Notes: generated by a model from the sequence alone, not told the origin. DNA of 64,000 bases from an uncultured bacterium (GCA_949294095.1 CASFFZ010000009.1:23393-87392); one strand, 5' to 3'; counted from the first letter of the stretch, positions 15,350-24,485 are shown. Program-made: numbers and translations.

Positions 15350-17389
15350 CTAATTTCCGTACTGTTCATACGGCATATCATATGGATTATTCACAGGCAG
15401 TTCCGCCGGGGCGGAGGAATTCGCAGCAGTGCCTTGCGGGGCTGCATACGGCTGTTGAGAATCCGCAATGGGGGCATATGCCGGTGTGGCTGCAGCAGTG
15501 CCCGTGGTAGAGTCTAACGTGTCGGGAATATCCGTAGAAGCGGGGGCCAGCGTATCCGGCATGGCGTACGGATCCGTTTCCGTGGCGGCCGGTTGTGCGG
15601 CGGCCGGCGCGGTTTGCTGTACGGCCTTCATGGTGCGGCCCGGCTTGACCCACAGACGCGAAGCCTTGTAATTGCAGTTCGGGCACAGTTCATCGGCGGC
15701 CGCCGTCTGGCAGGAGGCCGTGTTGCAAGACGATGTCGCAGCAGACACTTTCTGTTCCGAACATTTTACAATCACGCGGCGGCGCAAGGTTTGTTTTTGG
15801 CCCTGCAAGTCCGTGGCGGTTAACACCAACGTATATTTTCCGCACGGCAGTTCCGGCCCGATAATGCCTTTTCTGCCGTTCCACAAAATCTGATGATAGA
15901 CGGGCGTAAAGCCTTCCAGCTGGCGCACGACATAGTATTTCCCGTCCCGTCCGTGCTGCACGACCTGCAGTACCCAATTGTCTACCGGGTTGACCGTTTC
16001 CAAGACAGAGAAGTCAATGGCATACGCTTCCCCTAACGCGCGGTCAATGGCGTGGCACTGCGGCACAATGGCCATGCTCAACAGCGGCGCTTTTTGGTTA
16101 TTTTCATTTTTTTCCAAACGGGTAGGCAGTTTGGCGGTATAGTCAAACACGATGGAAAGCCCGTTTAAATTGGCAAACCGGGCCGGCGGTTCCTGATCCA
16201 CCAACCCCATATTATAATGAAGTTTCCCTTGCGAAATACCGCGGTTTACAAAATAGGAGTTCAGCGCCATGGCCTGGCGGATACCGGAAAGGGTTACGTC
16301 ATCCGTATAAGAACCGGGCGGCAAAATTACATATCCGGCCCCTTGCGTAAGCGCCATTAAATCGTAGATGTTATCCAGCAACGCCAAGCCTTCCGGGCGG
16401 AATTTGTTGCCTTGGAAAATAACATCCGCATCCATATCCAGCGCATCGGGCAGGCCGTCGCGGAAATAGAGGTTTACGCCTTTGGCGGCGGTGATTTTAT
16501 CGGCCGCCGCAGCCGCCATGCTTTCTATTTTTTGACGGGTATAGATTTCGCGCGCTTCCAGCGCTTCGGGGGAGGTTAAATCGGTAAAAGTAGACGAAAC
16601 GGTTTCTTCCGCCGGGGCAGGTTCCGAAACGGCGGCGGGCTGGGAAGTGGAGCTGAGGACTTGCTCCTCGCGGGCGGCCGGCTGCTGCACAACGGCAGGT
16701 TCGCTTACTTCCGCCGCATTCAACACGGCATCCGTCTGGCTGGCAATCGCTTCCTGGTCGGCCTGATCCGTAGCGGCAAGACCTAAAGAACCGGCCGTTG
16801 CATTGACGGTAGCGGCCTCCAAAGCGGCTTCATTTACGTCGGCCGCCTGGGCCAGCGCCGCTTGGCGGGCCTGATCGGCGCGTTCCTGCGCGGCCATCCG
16901 GTTGGCTTCAATGCGTTCGGTTAAGGCTTGCTGCTGGGCATTTACTTCGGCTAAAGCGTTATCTTTGGCAGCTTGGGCTTGGGCGGCGGCTTGCGCTTTG
17001 GCGGCTTCGGCCTGAGCCGCGGCTTGCGCGGCGGCGGCCTGCGCCTGTTCCTGGGCGGCACGCACGGAAGCGTCGGTCACATCTTCCAAGCTTTTTACTT
17101 CGCCTTCTTTAAAATTAATGTCCACCTCTACCGGGGTTTGAATGCCCCCCATGCGGTTATGGATTAATTCCACATATCTGTTGGCTTCGGCCACCTGATC
17201 TTTGTCGCCGGAGACCATTACGTCAATAAAATAATCCATGGCTTCGCTGTCTTTATTTTGTTCATAAAGATCAATGCCTCTGGCCAGCTGTTTAGCCGCC
17301 GAAGCCGCAAAAACATCGCTTCCGCTCGTCAGAGCAAAGCAAAAGAATGCAACAATCAGATAATTCCAGAATTTATTCGTTTTTATCAT
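15350..17389 (-). CDS. Periplasmic OmpA-like/Ig-like protein leading the T4P operon
   Basis: A 679-aa exported protein. A signal peptide ends near FAAS. A short TPR-like segment (LARGIDLYEQNKDSEAMDYF) follows. An Ala/Gln-rich coiled coil spans about 110-190 and an acidic Pro/Ala linker runs to about 270. Next is a domain resembling the OmpA C-terminal fold (FRPEGLALLDNIYDLM, then IRQAMALNSYFVNRG). An Ig-like module like that of FlgD (LWNGRKGIIGPELPCGKYTL) and a Cys-rich tail (CNTASCQTAAADELCPNC) finish it. It may tie the pilus machine to peptidoglycan, since the secretin lacks AMIN domains; this is an inference. AGGA 7 nt before the ATG at 17389 decides the start over 17416. Confidence 0.65.
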   Translation of the reverse strand: MIKTNKFWNYLIVAFFCFALTSGSDVFAASAAKQLARGIDLYEQNKDSEAMDYFIDVMVSGDKDQVAEANRYVELIHNRMGGIQTPVEVDINFKEGEVKSLEDVTDASVRAAQEQAQAAAAQAAAQAEAAKAQAAAQAQAAKDNALAEVNAQQQALTERIEANRMAAQERADQARQAALAQAADVNEAALEAATVNATAGSLGLAATDQADQEAIASQTDAVLNAAEVSEPAVVQQPAAREEQVLSSTSQPAAVSEPAPAEETVSSTFTDLTSPEALEAREIYTRQKIESMAAAAADKITAAKGVNLYFRDGLPDALDMDADVIFQGNKFRPEGLALLDNIYDLMALTQGAGYVILPPGSYTDDVTLSGIRQAMALNSYFVNRGISQGKLHYNMGLVDQEPPARFANLNGLSIVFDYTAKLPTRLEKNENNQKAPLLSMAIVPQCHAIDRALGEAYAIDFSVLETVNPVDNWVLQVVQHGRDGKYYVVRQLEGFTPVYHQILWNGRKGIIGPELPCGKYTLVLTATDLQGQKQTLRRRVIVKCSEQKVSAATSSCNTASCQTAAADELCPNCNYKASRLWVKPGRTMKAVQQTAPAAAQPAATETDPYAMPDTLAPASTDIPDTLDSTTGTAAATPAYAPIADSQQPYAAPQGTAANSSAPAELPVNNPYDMPYEQYGN

Positions 17390-17447
17390 TCGGTCATCCT
17401 GTCCCTTGCGAAACATCGTCTATACCCTGCAACACACAGATAATAGA

Positions 17448-17475
17448 ATTATAGCAATTTCTCGCCGTTTGTAAA
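17448..17475 (-). promoter_or_regulatory. Promoter of the T4P operon
   Basis: On the minus strand, TTTACA (17470-17475) lies 16 bp before TATAAT (17448-17453), with an extended -10 TGC directly in front. Expected start is near 17441, leaving about a 50-nt leader before the first gene. Confidence 0.65.
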
Positions 17476-17516
17476 GCCACTTTTTTTCAGTTTTTTACAA
17501 AACGCCGCGTTTGAGG

Positions 17517-20147
17517 CTACAACGCAGCCAACCCCGCCCGCTGCAACGCCTTCAGCCGGGCCGTTGCCAGTGCATTTTGCGGATAATAAAATAAAGCGTC
17601 CTGCAGGCACTTCTCGGCTTTTTCTACGTCCTCCGCTTTATAGTACAACGTAGAAAGCGCCAGGTTGGCCCATAAATCATCCGGATATTTTTCCAACACA
17701 CCCTCCAGCACTTCTTCGGCTTTAATATCATTGCCCGCCAGCGAAAGCACCCGCGCCAGCAGGATGGGGCCGTTGGTGTCGTCGGGGTAATCCTTGATGT
17801 AGGCCTCAATGTCTTTGCGCAGGCGCTGTTGGTAATAAGGCGACATTTTATTAAATTTATTTGCCTTATCCTGATAGCGCTGCAGGCGCTGGGCTTGGGC
17901 GATGACGGCCGGCCGATCCGCAGACCGGGCCGGATAAAGGGCACTTAAACGCTGGAGCAGTTCGTGATCCAGCGTATCCACCGTCAACCCGCGTTTATAG
18001 GTGTTTTTGGCGTATTCGGTATCTCCCAGTTTTTGATAAATTTCTCCCGCCAAGCGCCACAAATTGGTTTCATACGGAAACAGCGTCAGCCCCCGCTCCA
18101 TGAAAGACAAGGCGGACGCATCGGCGTAAATCACATCTTCGTGCAACAGCTGCGAAAGCATCAGGTAGGCTTGCAAATTATACGGGTGCAGGCGCAAATT
18201 ATCCATCAAATAATGAACCGCTTTTTTGGGCTCGTTGGCGCCCAAGGCCGCCAGCGCCGCGTGGAAATAGACTTCCTCATAATAAGACGCGGCCGACATG
18301 GTTTTTTCAAACGCTTCCAAGGCTTCTTTGTATTTTCCCTGTGCCAAAAGGACGTTGCCCAACCGAAAGCCGGCTTCCGTATTGCCGGGATAAAGCGCCA
18401 GCGCTTCCGAGAGGTTTTTAACGGCGGAATCGTATTTTTTAGCGGCCACGTCTTTCTGGCCTAAAAAAGAGTGATACTCGCTCGTCAGCCACAAGCCCTG
18501 CCACACCCAAATGGCCGCGCTGACCCCCAGCACCGCCAACGCCACCGTTTTGGTAACGGGGTTGGCCGTAATGGAAATGCAGCGTTCTTCCTTGCCCACG
18601 CCGCTTACTTCGGCCCCAACCAGCCACCAGAAGATAAACGCCGGCACCACCGCATGCAGGGAGATATTCAGCATATTGTCCGCCAGCATTCCCAAAATAC
18701 CGCAAAATAAAGCCTGCAACAGCTGTTTTTTATCGCCTTCCTTTTTGTGGGCGGCAAAATCATGCACTTCCAAAAACAACACCATAAACATAAAAAGGAA
18801 CAACCCCAGCCCGACGATTCCCCCTTGCCCCAGCTGGAAGAAAAGTTCGTTGTGCGGGGCCTGGGTAATGGTTTTCAGTTCGCGCAAATTGGGGTAACGC
18901 AGCAGCGTTTTGGGTTGGTTTTGCTCAAACGCCATTTGAAAGTTGCCCAGGCCGCTGCCTAAAACGGGGCGTTCCAGAAAAATTTCTTTGGATACGTCCC
19001 ACATAAACAACCGCTGGTGCAGGGATTGAAAAATTTTTTCCCGGTCTACTTTCAACGTCATGTTCGCCGGCGTTACCTGCGCCAGTTCGGCCGCGCGTTT
19101 GGCCACGGGGCTGGGCATATCGGTTCCGTCCACATATACCGACCCCCATCCCACGCCCACCGCCAGCAGCGCCAGCAAAAACACCCGTCCCTTGCGTTTC
19201 CAAATCAATGTGCGCAGCGTGCCGAACATCCACATCATTACCAACGCCACCGCCGCCCCGATCCAGCACGAGCGCGCCAGCCCGAAACACAAAAACAAAA
19301 TATACACCAGCACCAACAGCCCGTATACGACAAAATCTTTTTTGCTGTCCGTGCGCATAAAATATACCAGCAGCGCCGGCAGCAGCATGACCACCGCCGA
19401 AGACAAGAAGTTCGGGTTTCCAAACGTGGAGAACGCTTTGCTGGCAAACTGATTGATTTCAAACGGCCATAAAAATTCCAGCCCCAACGCCTGCAGCACG
19501 CCGTAGCAACACGCCAAAAACACGGCAATAAACATCAGCACCAGGATATTTTCCTGCGTCAGTTTGCGCAATACGCGCACGCCCAGCCACACGCCTATCC
19601 CCCACAACAGCAGCGCGTACCAGTCAAACAGCTGCGCAACTATATTTTCCGAAGTTAAATGGGTTTTTAGCATCGGCAAAAAATACCACAGCGCCCCCCA
19701 TCCCAAAAACAGCAAAATATAATTGGTTTTGCTTTCAATCGTGCCGGAAAAAACGATATTTTTGCTGATGATATACGCCCCCAGCGCCACAATCAGCAGC
19801 AAGCTGCCGTAGTTCAGCAGCCCGTAAAAAAGCGTCTGGCGCATGGCCTGCGGCGCCGAAGACACCGCCGACAGCCACCCCATCACGCTGGCGGTTACAT
19901 ATACGAAGAAGGCCAAATCAAAGAATGTTTTGGTAAAGTCAATATCCTTTGAGCGCAAGAACTTAACGGCCAACGTGGCGTAGATGAGCGCAATAAGCGA
20001 ATAGAGCAAGGTGTTCTGCACAAAAAACGGATTGGCGGTTAAATCCGTAAAAAATACGAGCGGCACCACGAGAAAACACATCGCCAGCAACACCCGCACC
20101 ATTTTCATATAGACGGTTTCTTTGGCGGATTTGGTTAAATTAAGCAT
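17517..20147 (-). CDS. O-antigen ligase/Wzy_C family membrane protein with C-terminal TPRs
   Basis: An 876-aa protein. About twelve hydrophobic helices fill residues 15 to about 540, including the Wzy_C region (FGNPNFLSSAVVM, LARSCWIGAA, VLGSGLGNFQMAF, and QAPHNELFFQ with the loop histidine). About 330 residues of TPR repeats follow (for example AGFRLGNVLLAQGKYKEALEAFEK). The family includes O-antigen ligases, polymerases and PglL/PilO-type oligosaccharyltransferases that glycosylate pilins. Position immediately upstream of the pilus operon makes a pilin glycosylation role plausible, but a ligase role is equally possible with the Kdo/Lpt genes next door. A weak GGAAC site precedes the ATG. 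Confidence 0.75.
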   Translation of the reverse strand: MLNLTKSAKETVYMKMVRVLLAMCFLVVPLVFFTDLTANPFFVQNTLLYSLIALIYATLAVKFLRSKDIDFTKTFFDLAFFVYVTASVMGWLSAVSSAPQAMRQTLFYGLLNYGSLLLIVALGAYIISKNIVFSGTIESKTNYILLFLGWGALWYFLPMLKTHLTSENIVAQLFDWYALLLWGIGVWLGVRVLRKLTQENILVLMFIAVFLACCYGVLQALGLEFLWPFEINQFASKAFSTFGNPNFLSSAVVMLLPALLVYFMRTDSKKDFVVYGLLVLVYILFLCFGLARSCWIGAAVALVMMWMFGTLRTLIWKRKGRVFLLALLAVGVGWGSVYVDGTDMPSPVAKRAAELAQVTPANMTLKVDREKIFQSLHQRLFMWDVSKEIFLERPVLGSGLGNFQMAFEQNQPKTLLRYPNLRELKTITQAPHNELFFQLGQGGIVGLGLFLFMFMVLFLEVHDFAAHKKEGDKKQLLQALFCGILGMLADNMLNISLHAVVPAFIFWWLVGAEVSGVGKEERCISITANPVTKTVALAVLGVSAAIWVWQGLWLTSEYHSFLGQKDVAAKKYDSAVKNLSEALALYPGNTEAGFRLGNVLLAQGKYKEALEAFEKTMSAASYYEEVYFHAALAALGANEPKKAVHYLMDNLRLHPYNLQAYLMLSQLLHEDVIYADASALSFMERGLTLFPYETNLWRLAGEIYQKLGDTEYAKNTYKRGLTVDTLDHELLQRLSALYPARSADRPAVIAQAQRLQRYQDKANKFNKMSPYYQQRLRKDIEAYIKDYPDDTNGPILLARVLSLAGNDIKAEEVLEGVLEKYPDDLWANLALSTLYYKAEDVEKAEKCLQDALFYYPQNALATARLKALQRAGLAAL

Positions 20148-20294
20148 AAATGTTCCACAAAATTAATTTTTATTTTTTATATTGTAGTTTTTTCCTTCGC
20201 ATTAGAAAAGCAAAAAATACGCGCCCCGCCGTTTTGCGTTTTAAACAGCCGGTGCGGCGCAAGGGGGCGTACCGCTAGAAATACAGCTAAAATT

Positions 20295-20303
20295 TGCTAT
20301 GAT
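20295..20303 (+). promoter_or_regulatory. Extended -10 promoter abutting kdsA
   Basis: TGC-TATGAT (20295-20303) ends 6 nt before the ATG at 20310. Transcription would begin at or very near that ATG, implying a leaderless mRNA. No convincing -35 is seen. Confidence 0.5.
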
Positions 20304-20309
20304 ATGTAT

Positions 20310-21137
20310 ATGCAAAAAACAATTAAAATCGGTAACTATAAAATTTCAAACACTTTGCCCTTGGTTTTTATGGCGGGCACCTGCGTCATTGAGAGCGAAA
20401 AACATTACTTGGACACCGCCAAAAAACTAAAAGCCATCCTGGCCAAAACCAAACACCCCTTTATTTTAAAAGCTTCTTTTGACAAAGCCAACCGCACCTC
20501 GGTAGACGCTTACCGCGGCCCCGGCCTTGCCAAAGGGCTGGAAATTTTAACCAAAGCCAAAGCCCTTACCGGGCTGCCGCTGGTGGTGGACGTGCACGAA
20601 CCGTGGCAGGCCGAAGAAGTGGCCCAAGTGGCCGATATTTTGCAAATTCCCGCTTTTCTGTGCCGCCAGACCGACCTGGTGCTGGCCTGCGCCGATACCG
20701 GACGCGCGGTAAACGTAAAAAAAGGCCAGTTTTTGGCGCCGGGAGCGATGGAACAAGTCATCAAAAAAATAGAATCGCGCGGCAACCATAAAATTTTACT
20801 CACGGAACGCGGCGCCAGCTTTGGCTACGGCGACTTGGTGGTGGATATGCGCTCGCTGGAAATTATGAAACAGTTTGGCTATCCCGTTATTTTTGACGCC
20901 ACCCATTCCGTCCAAAAACCAGGCGCCCTGGGCTGCGCCACCGGCGGCAACCGCCAGCTGGCGCCGGTGCTGGCCAAGGCGGCCGCGGCGCTGGGAATTG
21001 CCGGCGTATTTTTTGAAGCGCATCCGGATCCGGATCATGCCCTTTCCGACGGCCCGAACTCGTTAAATTTAGAGATGGCCGCCAAAATGGCGCGCCAGCT
21101 GTGCGCCATTGACCAAGTAGTCAAAAAATTTAAATAA
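20310..21137 (+). CDS. kdsA: 3-deoxy-8-phosphooctulonate (Kdo-8-P) synthase
   Basis: Condenses phosphoenolpyruvate and arabinose-5-phosphate to Kdo-8-phosphate in the cytoplasm, the committed step of Kdo synthesis for lipid A. The 275-aa protein shows FKASFDKANRTS, PAFLCRQTDL, NVKKGQFLAPG, FDATHSVQ and EAHPDPDHALSDGP. The N-terminal GTCVIES carries the Cys found in metal-dependent enzymes, where the E. coli type has Asn, so this is predicted metal-dependent. No ribosome site precedes either ATG (20304 or 20310). I choose 20310 because a -10 box lies 6 nt before it. It heads the Kdo/Lpt operon. Confidence 0.93.
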   Translation: MQKTIKIGNYKISNTLPLVFMAGTCVIESEKHYLDTAKKLKAILAKTKHPFILKASFDKANRTSVDAYRGPGLAKGLEILTKAKALTGLPLVVDVHEPWQAEEVAQVADILQIPAFLCRQTDLVLACADTGRAVNVKKGQFLAPGAMEQVIKKIESRGNHKILLTERGASFGYGDLVVDMRSLEIMKQFGYPVIFDATHSVQKPGALGCATGGNRQLAPVLAKAAAALGIAGVFFEAHPDPDHALSDGPNSLNLEMAAKMARQLCAIDQVVKKFK

Positions 21138-21319
21138 TGACCTCCTACCCCGCTTGGAAACCGACGATCGGATGGCACCTCAAATTATGGGGGGTGCTGC
21201 TGTTGGTTTGCACGGCGGCGTATGCGGTGCTGGCCTATGCGGCAGGCCGTCTGCCCGCCCCCTACCAGCAGCGCCAACCCGCGCCGGAAACGACGCCGTG
21301 GCTAGATTCAAACAGGTAA
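21137..21319 (+). CDS. Small single-pass membrane protein in the Kdo operon
   Basis: A 60-aa protein whose ATG overlaps the kdsA stop by one base (TAATG), with kdsD starting 4 nt after its stop. It has one hydrophobic helix (about residues 17-36, LWGVLLLVCTAAYAVLAYAA) and a Pro-rich tail. I do not recognise the family. The tight packing between two coupled genes argues that it is translated. It could be a small inner-membrane partner of the Lpt or Kdo enzymes, but nothing in the sequence shows this. Confidence 0.55.
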   Translation: MTSYPAWKPTIGWHLKLWGVLLLVCTAAYAVLAYAAGRLPAPYQQRQPAPETTPWLDSNR

Positions 21320-21322
21320 CTT

Positions 21323-22324
21323 ATGGCTAAACTAGAGTACTCCCCGGCTGAAATTAAACGCATCGCCCGCCATGTGCTGGACGTGGAACACACGGCTTTG
21401 GAATTAAGCCGCAAAAGCATTGACGACAATTTTTTAAAAGCGGTGGACGTAATTGCCCATACCAAAGGACGCGTAGTCGTGCTGGGCATCGGCAAGAGCG
21501 GCATCATCGGGCGGAAAATCTCCGCCACGCTGGCGTCTACGGGCACGCCTTCTTTCTTTGTGCATCCGGTGGAAGCCCTGCACGGAGACTTGGGAATGAT
21601 CACCCCCGGAGACGTTATTTTGGCCATTTCTTTTTCCGGCCAGACCGAAGAAATAAACAAAATTCTCCCCTCGCTGGAACGGCGCAAATTAACCGTCATT
21701 TCCATGACGGGGCACGACAAATCCAAGCTGGCGCTCATGTCGGATATTCATATTACCGTCTATATTGAACGCGAAGCCTGCCCCTATAACCTGGCGCCGA
21801 CGGCTTCCACCACCGCCACCTTGGCGGTAGGCGACGCGCTGGCCATTTGCCTGATGAAAATCAAGCATTTTGAAAAACGCGACTTTGCCGTTTTCCACCC
21901 CGGCGGATCGCTGGGCAAACTGCTGACCCAGCAAGTAAAAGATTTGATGCGCAAAGGCAAAAACAATCCCACCGTGCGGGAAAACGCCACCGTGCAGGAT
22001 GCGCTGTTTGTGATGACGCAAACCGGCGCCGTGGGCGCCACCAGCGTGGTGGACAAAAAGGGCCGCCTGCTGGGCTACTTTACGGACGGAGATTTGCGCC
22101 GCCTGCTGCAAAAAGGAACAGACGTGCTGCATAAAAACATTACCGAAGTAATGACGAAAAACCCCTATCACCTGACGGACACCCTGCCGGCGATAGAAGC
22201 CGCCAAAATGATTCACGCCACGCACGTGGACAACCTGCCCGTGCTGAACAAAGCGGGCAAAGTGGTAGGCATTATTGACGAAAAAGATTTGATTGAATTT
22301 TTGGCTTTACTGGATAAAAAATGA
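21323..22324 (+). CDS. kdsD: Arabinose-5-phosphate isomerase (KdsD/KpsF/GutQ)
   Basis: Interconverts ribulose-5-phosphate and arabinose-5-phosphate, supplying the KdsA substrate. The 333-aa length is typical. A SIS sugar-isomerase domain (about 30-180: VVVLGIGKSGIIGRKISATLASTGTPSFFVHPVEALHGDLG) is followed by a CBS pair (about 205-330). The HGDLG motif and LAPTASTT segment are hallmarks. AGGTAA precedes the ATG. It is coupled to the next gene, whose ATG lies inside its last codons. Confidence 0.93.
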   Translation: MAKLEYSPAEIKRIARHVLDVEHTALELSRKSIDDNFLKAVDVIAHTKGRVVVLGIGKSGIIGRKISATLASTGTPSFFVHPVEALHGDLGMITPGDVILAISFSGQTEEINKILPSLERRKLTVISMTGHDKSKLALMSDIHITVYIEREACPYNLAPTASTTATLAVGDALAICLMKIKHFEKRDFAVFHPGGSLGKLLTQQVKDLMRKGKNNPTVRENATVQDALFVMTQTGAVGATSVVDKKGRLLGYFTDGDLRRLLQKGTDVLHKNITEVMTKNPYHLTDTLPAIEAAKMIHATHVDNLPVLNKAGKVVGIIDEKDLIEFLALLDKK

Positions 22325-22860
22325 AAAAACTGTTTTCCCTGTTTTTCGCGCTGTTTGCCCTGGCCGCCTGCGATACCAGCCAGGAGTTCGCCCCCGACGA
22401 AAACGCCGGCATGCAGGTAGCCCGAAAAGTGTCTATTTTTGAATCCCAGGACAACCAAAAAAAATGGATCCTGCAAGCGGAAAGCGTGGATTTTTCCGAC
22501 TTGCAAACCGCCACTTTAAAAAACCCCGAACTGTTGCTTAAAGAAAACGGAAAGGACAGCGCTTCCGTAACGGGGAAAACAGGATCGTTTGATTACCAAC
22601 AAAAGAAAGTTTCCATTGAAGGAAACGCAAAAATCAAATCGTTTACCCAGCAGCTGCTTATTACGGCCGAACGCTTTTTTTACGATGTAAACAACAACCG
22701 CATTTGGTCGGACGACAAGACCGTCATCACCCGCGGCGGCGTAAAAGTTACCGCCCGCAAAGGCGTGGTAACCGATTCTAAACTGACCGACATTGAAATA
22801 AAACAACAAACCACCCGGCTGCCCGAAAATACCCGGGAACTGCAAAATACCCCCTTATGA
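22321..22860 (+). CDS. lptC: LPS export protein LptC-like, predicted lipoprotein
   Basis: A 179-aa protein of the LptC family (beta-jellyroll that takes LPS from LptB2FG). After a signal sequence the lipobox LAAC appears at about residue 17, so this copy is predicted to be lipid-anchored rather than held by a transmembrane helix. The domain reads VARKVSIFESQDNQKKWILQAE and GKTGSFDYQQKKVSIEGNAKI. Its ATG overlaps the kdsD stop and its TGA overlaps the next ATG (ATGA), showing tight coupling to LptA- and LptB-type genes. Confidence 0.75.
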   Translation: MKKLFSLFFALFALAACDTSQEFAPDENAGMQVARKVSIFESQDNQKKWILQAESVDFSDLQTATLKNPELLLKENGKDSASVTGKTGSFDYQQKKVSIEGNAKIKSFTQQLLITAERFFYDVNNNRIWSDDKTVITRGGVKVTARKGVVTDSKLTDIEIKQQTTRLPENTRELQNTPL

Positions 22861-23753
22861 AACGATTTCCTTTTCTCATTTTTTCGCTCTTTGCCGCCGT
22901 GCTTGCTGGCGGATGCAAGACCGTGCGCATAGAAGGGCCGGCAGTATCCGTTCCCGCCGCGGCTCCCCGGGTGCAGCAGGCCAAGGATTCGCTCAAACAG
23001 CAAAAAAAAGCTCTCACGCTCCCCCCCACTTTAGGCGGGTTAATCTCCAGCGACCGGTGGCTCATCCATAATGCCAAACAACAGGAAGAATTTATCGGCC
23101 ATGTTTCCTATCAAAACGACGTCTATACTTTTCGGGCGGATTACGCCCTTTCCGACCGGGCCCAAAGCCGCATTTCCGCACGCGGCAATGTGTATTTAAA
23201 ACAAGCCCAGCCGCAGGAACCCGTCTACGAAGCGTACGCAGACAGCGGGTTTTACAACTACCAACAAAAAACCGGGCAATTACAGGCGAAAAACGGCCAT
23301 GAAATCCGGTTAATTTATCAGCAGCTCCAACAGGATCCGATTGAAGCGTACGCCCAGCACGCCGCATTTGATTTGGAAAAAGGGATTTTTCAACTGCAGG
23401 GCAATGTCCGCATCCAACGCCCCACGCCGCAAGGGATGCAGACGATCTCCGCCCAACGGGTGCAATACTTGCAAAAGCAAAATTATCTGAAACTGGAAGG
23501 CGGCGCCCAAGTATCCGACCCGCTGCGCACCCTTTCGGCCGAAACGATTATTTACGACGGCACCCAAAATTATTCCTACGCCTACGGCGCCCGCCCGCTA
23601 CTTACCGGCGCAAGCGAACAAGGCACATTTGCTATAATAGCGGATAAGGTGCAGTCCGACAACGAAGGAAACAAAATTACCATGGACGGCAAAGTGCAGG
23701 GGTGGCTGGTGTCCCCCGCGATCAACGAATCGTCCGTCAACGACAAATTTTAG
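22857..23753 (+). CDS. LptA/OstA-like LPS transport protein, predicted lipoprotein
   Basis: A 298-aa exported protein with lipobox LAGGC at about residue 21 and an OstA-like beta-jellyroll repeated across the mature part (SARGNVYLKQ, FDLEKGIFQLQGNVRIQRP, LEGGAQVSDPLRTLSAETIIYDG). LptA forms the periplasmic bridge carrying LPS; standard LptA is soluble and about 185 aa. This one is longer and probably membrane-anchored. Order lptC-lptA-lptB supports the assignment. It starts within the lptC stop codon. Confidence 0.7.
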   Translation: MKRFPFLIFSLFAAVLAGGCKTVRIEGPAVSVPAAAPRVQQAKDSLKQQKKALTLPPTLGGLISSDRWLIHNAKQQEEFIGHVSYQNDVYTFRADYALSDRAQSRISARGNVYLKQAQPQEPVYEAYADSGFYNYQQKTGQLQAKNGHEIRLIYQQLQQDPIEAYAQHAAFDLEKGIFQLQGNVRIQRPTPQGMQTISAQRVQYLQKQNYLKLEGGAQVSDPLRTLSAETIIYDGTQNYSYAYGARPLLTGASEQGTFAIIADKVQSDNEGNKITMDGKVQGWLVSPAINESSVNDKF

Positions 23754-23765
23754 AGGTTCTCACAT

Positions 23766-24485
23766 ATGCAGCTTCGCAGCGAACAAATTGTAAAAGTATA
23801 TAAAGACAGAATGGTGGTAAAAGGGGTGGACATACACGTCAAATCCGGCGAGATTGTGGGCCTCTTGGGCCCCAACGGCGCGGGGAAAACCACGTCTTTC
23901 TATATGATGGTGGGATTTATCAGCCCCACCAAAGGCCGCGTATTTATTGACGGGGATGACGTTACCTCGCTGCCCATGTACGAGCGCGCCCGCCACGGGC
24001 TGGGGTATCTGGCGCAGGAGCCGACCATTTTTAAAGGCCTTACCGTAGAAGAAAACCTGCTGGCTGTGCTGGAACGCATTTTGGACGACAAACAGGAACA
24101 AAAACGCCGGGTGGACGAACTGCTAAACGAATTTGGGCTGACGAAACTGGCCAAACAAAAAGCATGGACGCTTTCCGGCGGCGAAAAACGCCGCATGGAA
24201 ATTGCGCGCTGCATGATCAGCAACCCGAAAATTATTTTGCTCGATGAGCCTTTTGTGGGGATTGACCCGATTACCGTCTCCGACTTGCGGCATATGATTT
24301 TTAAGCTCAAAGACAAAGGGATCGGCGTGCTGATTACCGACCACAACGTGCGCGAAACCCTGCCGCTTACGGAACGCGCGTACCTGATCTACGACGGAAA
24401 AATCTTGGTGGAAGGCGACCAAAACACCCTCTTAAACGACCCCAACGCAAGGCGCCTCTACCTGGGCGAAGACTTTAAAATGTGA
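23766..24485 (+). CDS. lptB: LPS export ABC transporter ATPase LptB
   Basis: The cytoplasmic ATPase that powers LPS extraction with LptF/LptG, which are not in this window. The 239 aa show Walker A GPNGAGKTT (about 37-45), a Q-loop, signature LSGGEKRRMEIAR, Walker B IILLDEPFVGIDP and the switch histidine in ITDHNVRETL. These signature and D-loop sequences are distinctive of LptB among ABC proteins. GAGG is 9 nt before the ATG at 23766. Confidence 0.93.
   Translation: MQLRSEQIVKVYKDRMVVKGVDIHVKSGEIVGLLGPNGAGKTTSFYMMVGFISPTKGRVFIDGDDVTSLPMYERARHGLGYLAQEPTIFKGLTVEENLLAVLERILDDKQEQKRRVDELLNEFGLTKLAKQKAWTLSGGEKRRMEIARCMISNPKIILLDEPFVGIDPITVSDLRHMIFKLKDKGIGVLITDHNVRETLPLTERAYLIYDGKILVEGDQNTLLNDPNARRLYLGEDFKM

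Noticed and set aside
2766..17389. A type II secretion system instead of T4P
   Set aside because: PilM/PilN/PilO/PilP-type proteins are present and GspL/GspM-like order is absent. The two systems are related, so T4P is favoured but not proven without PilT.
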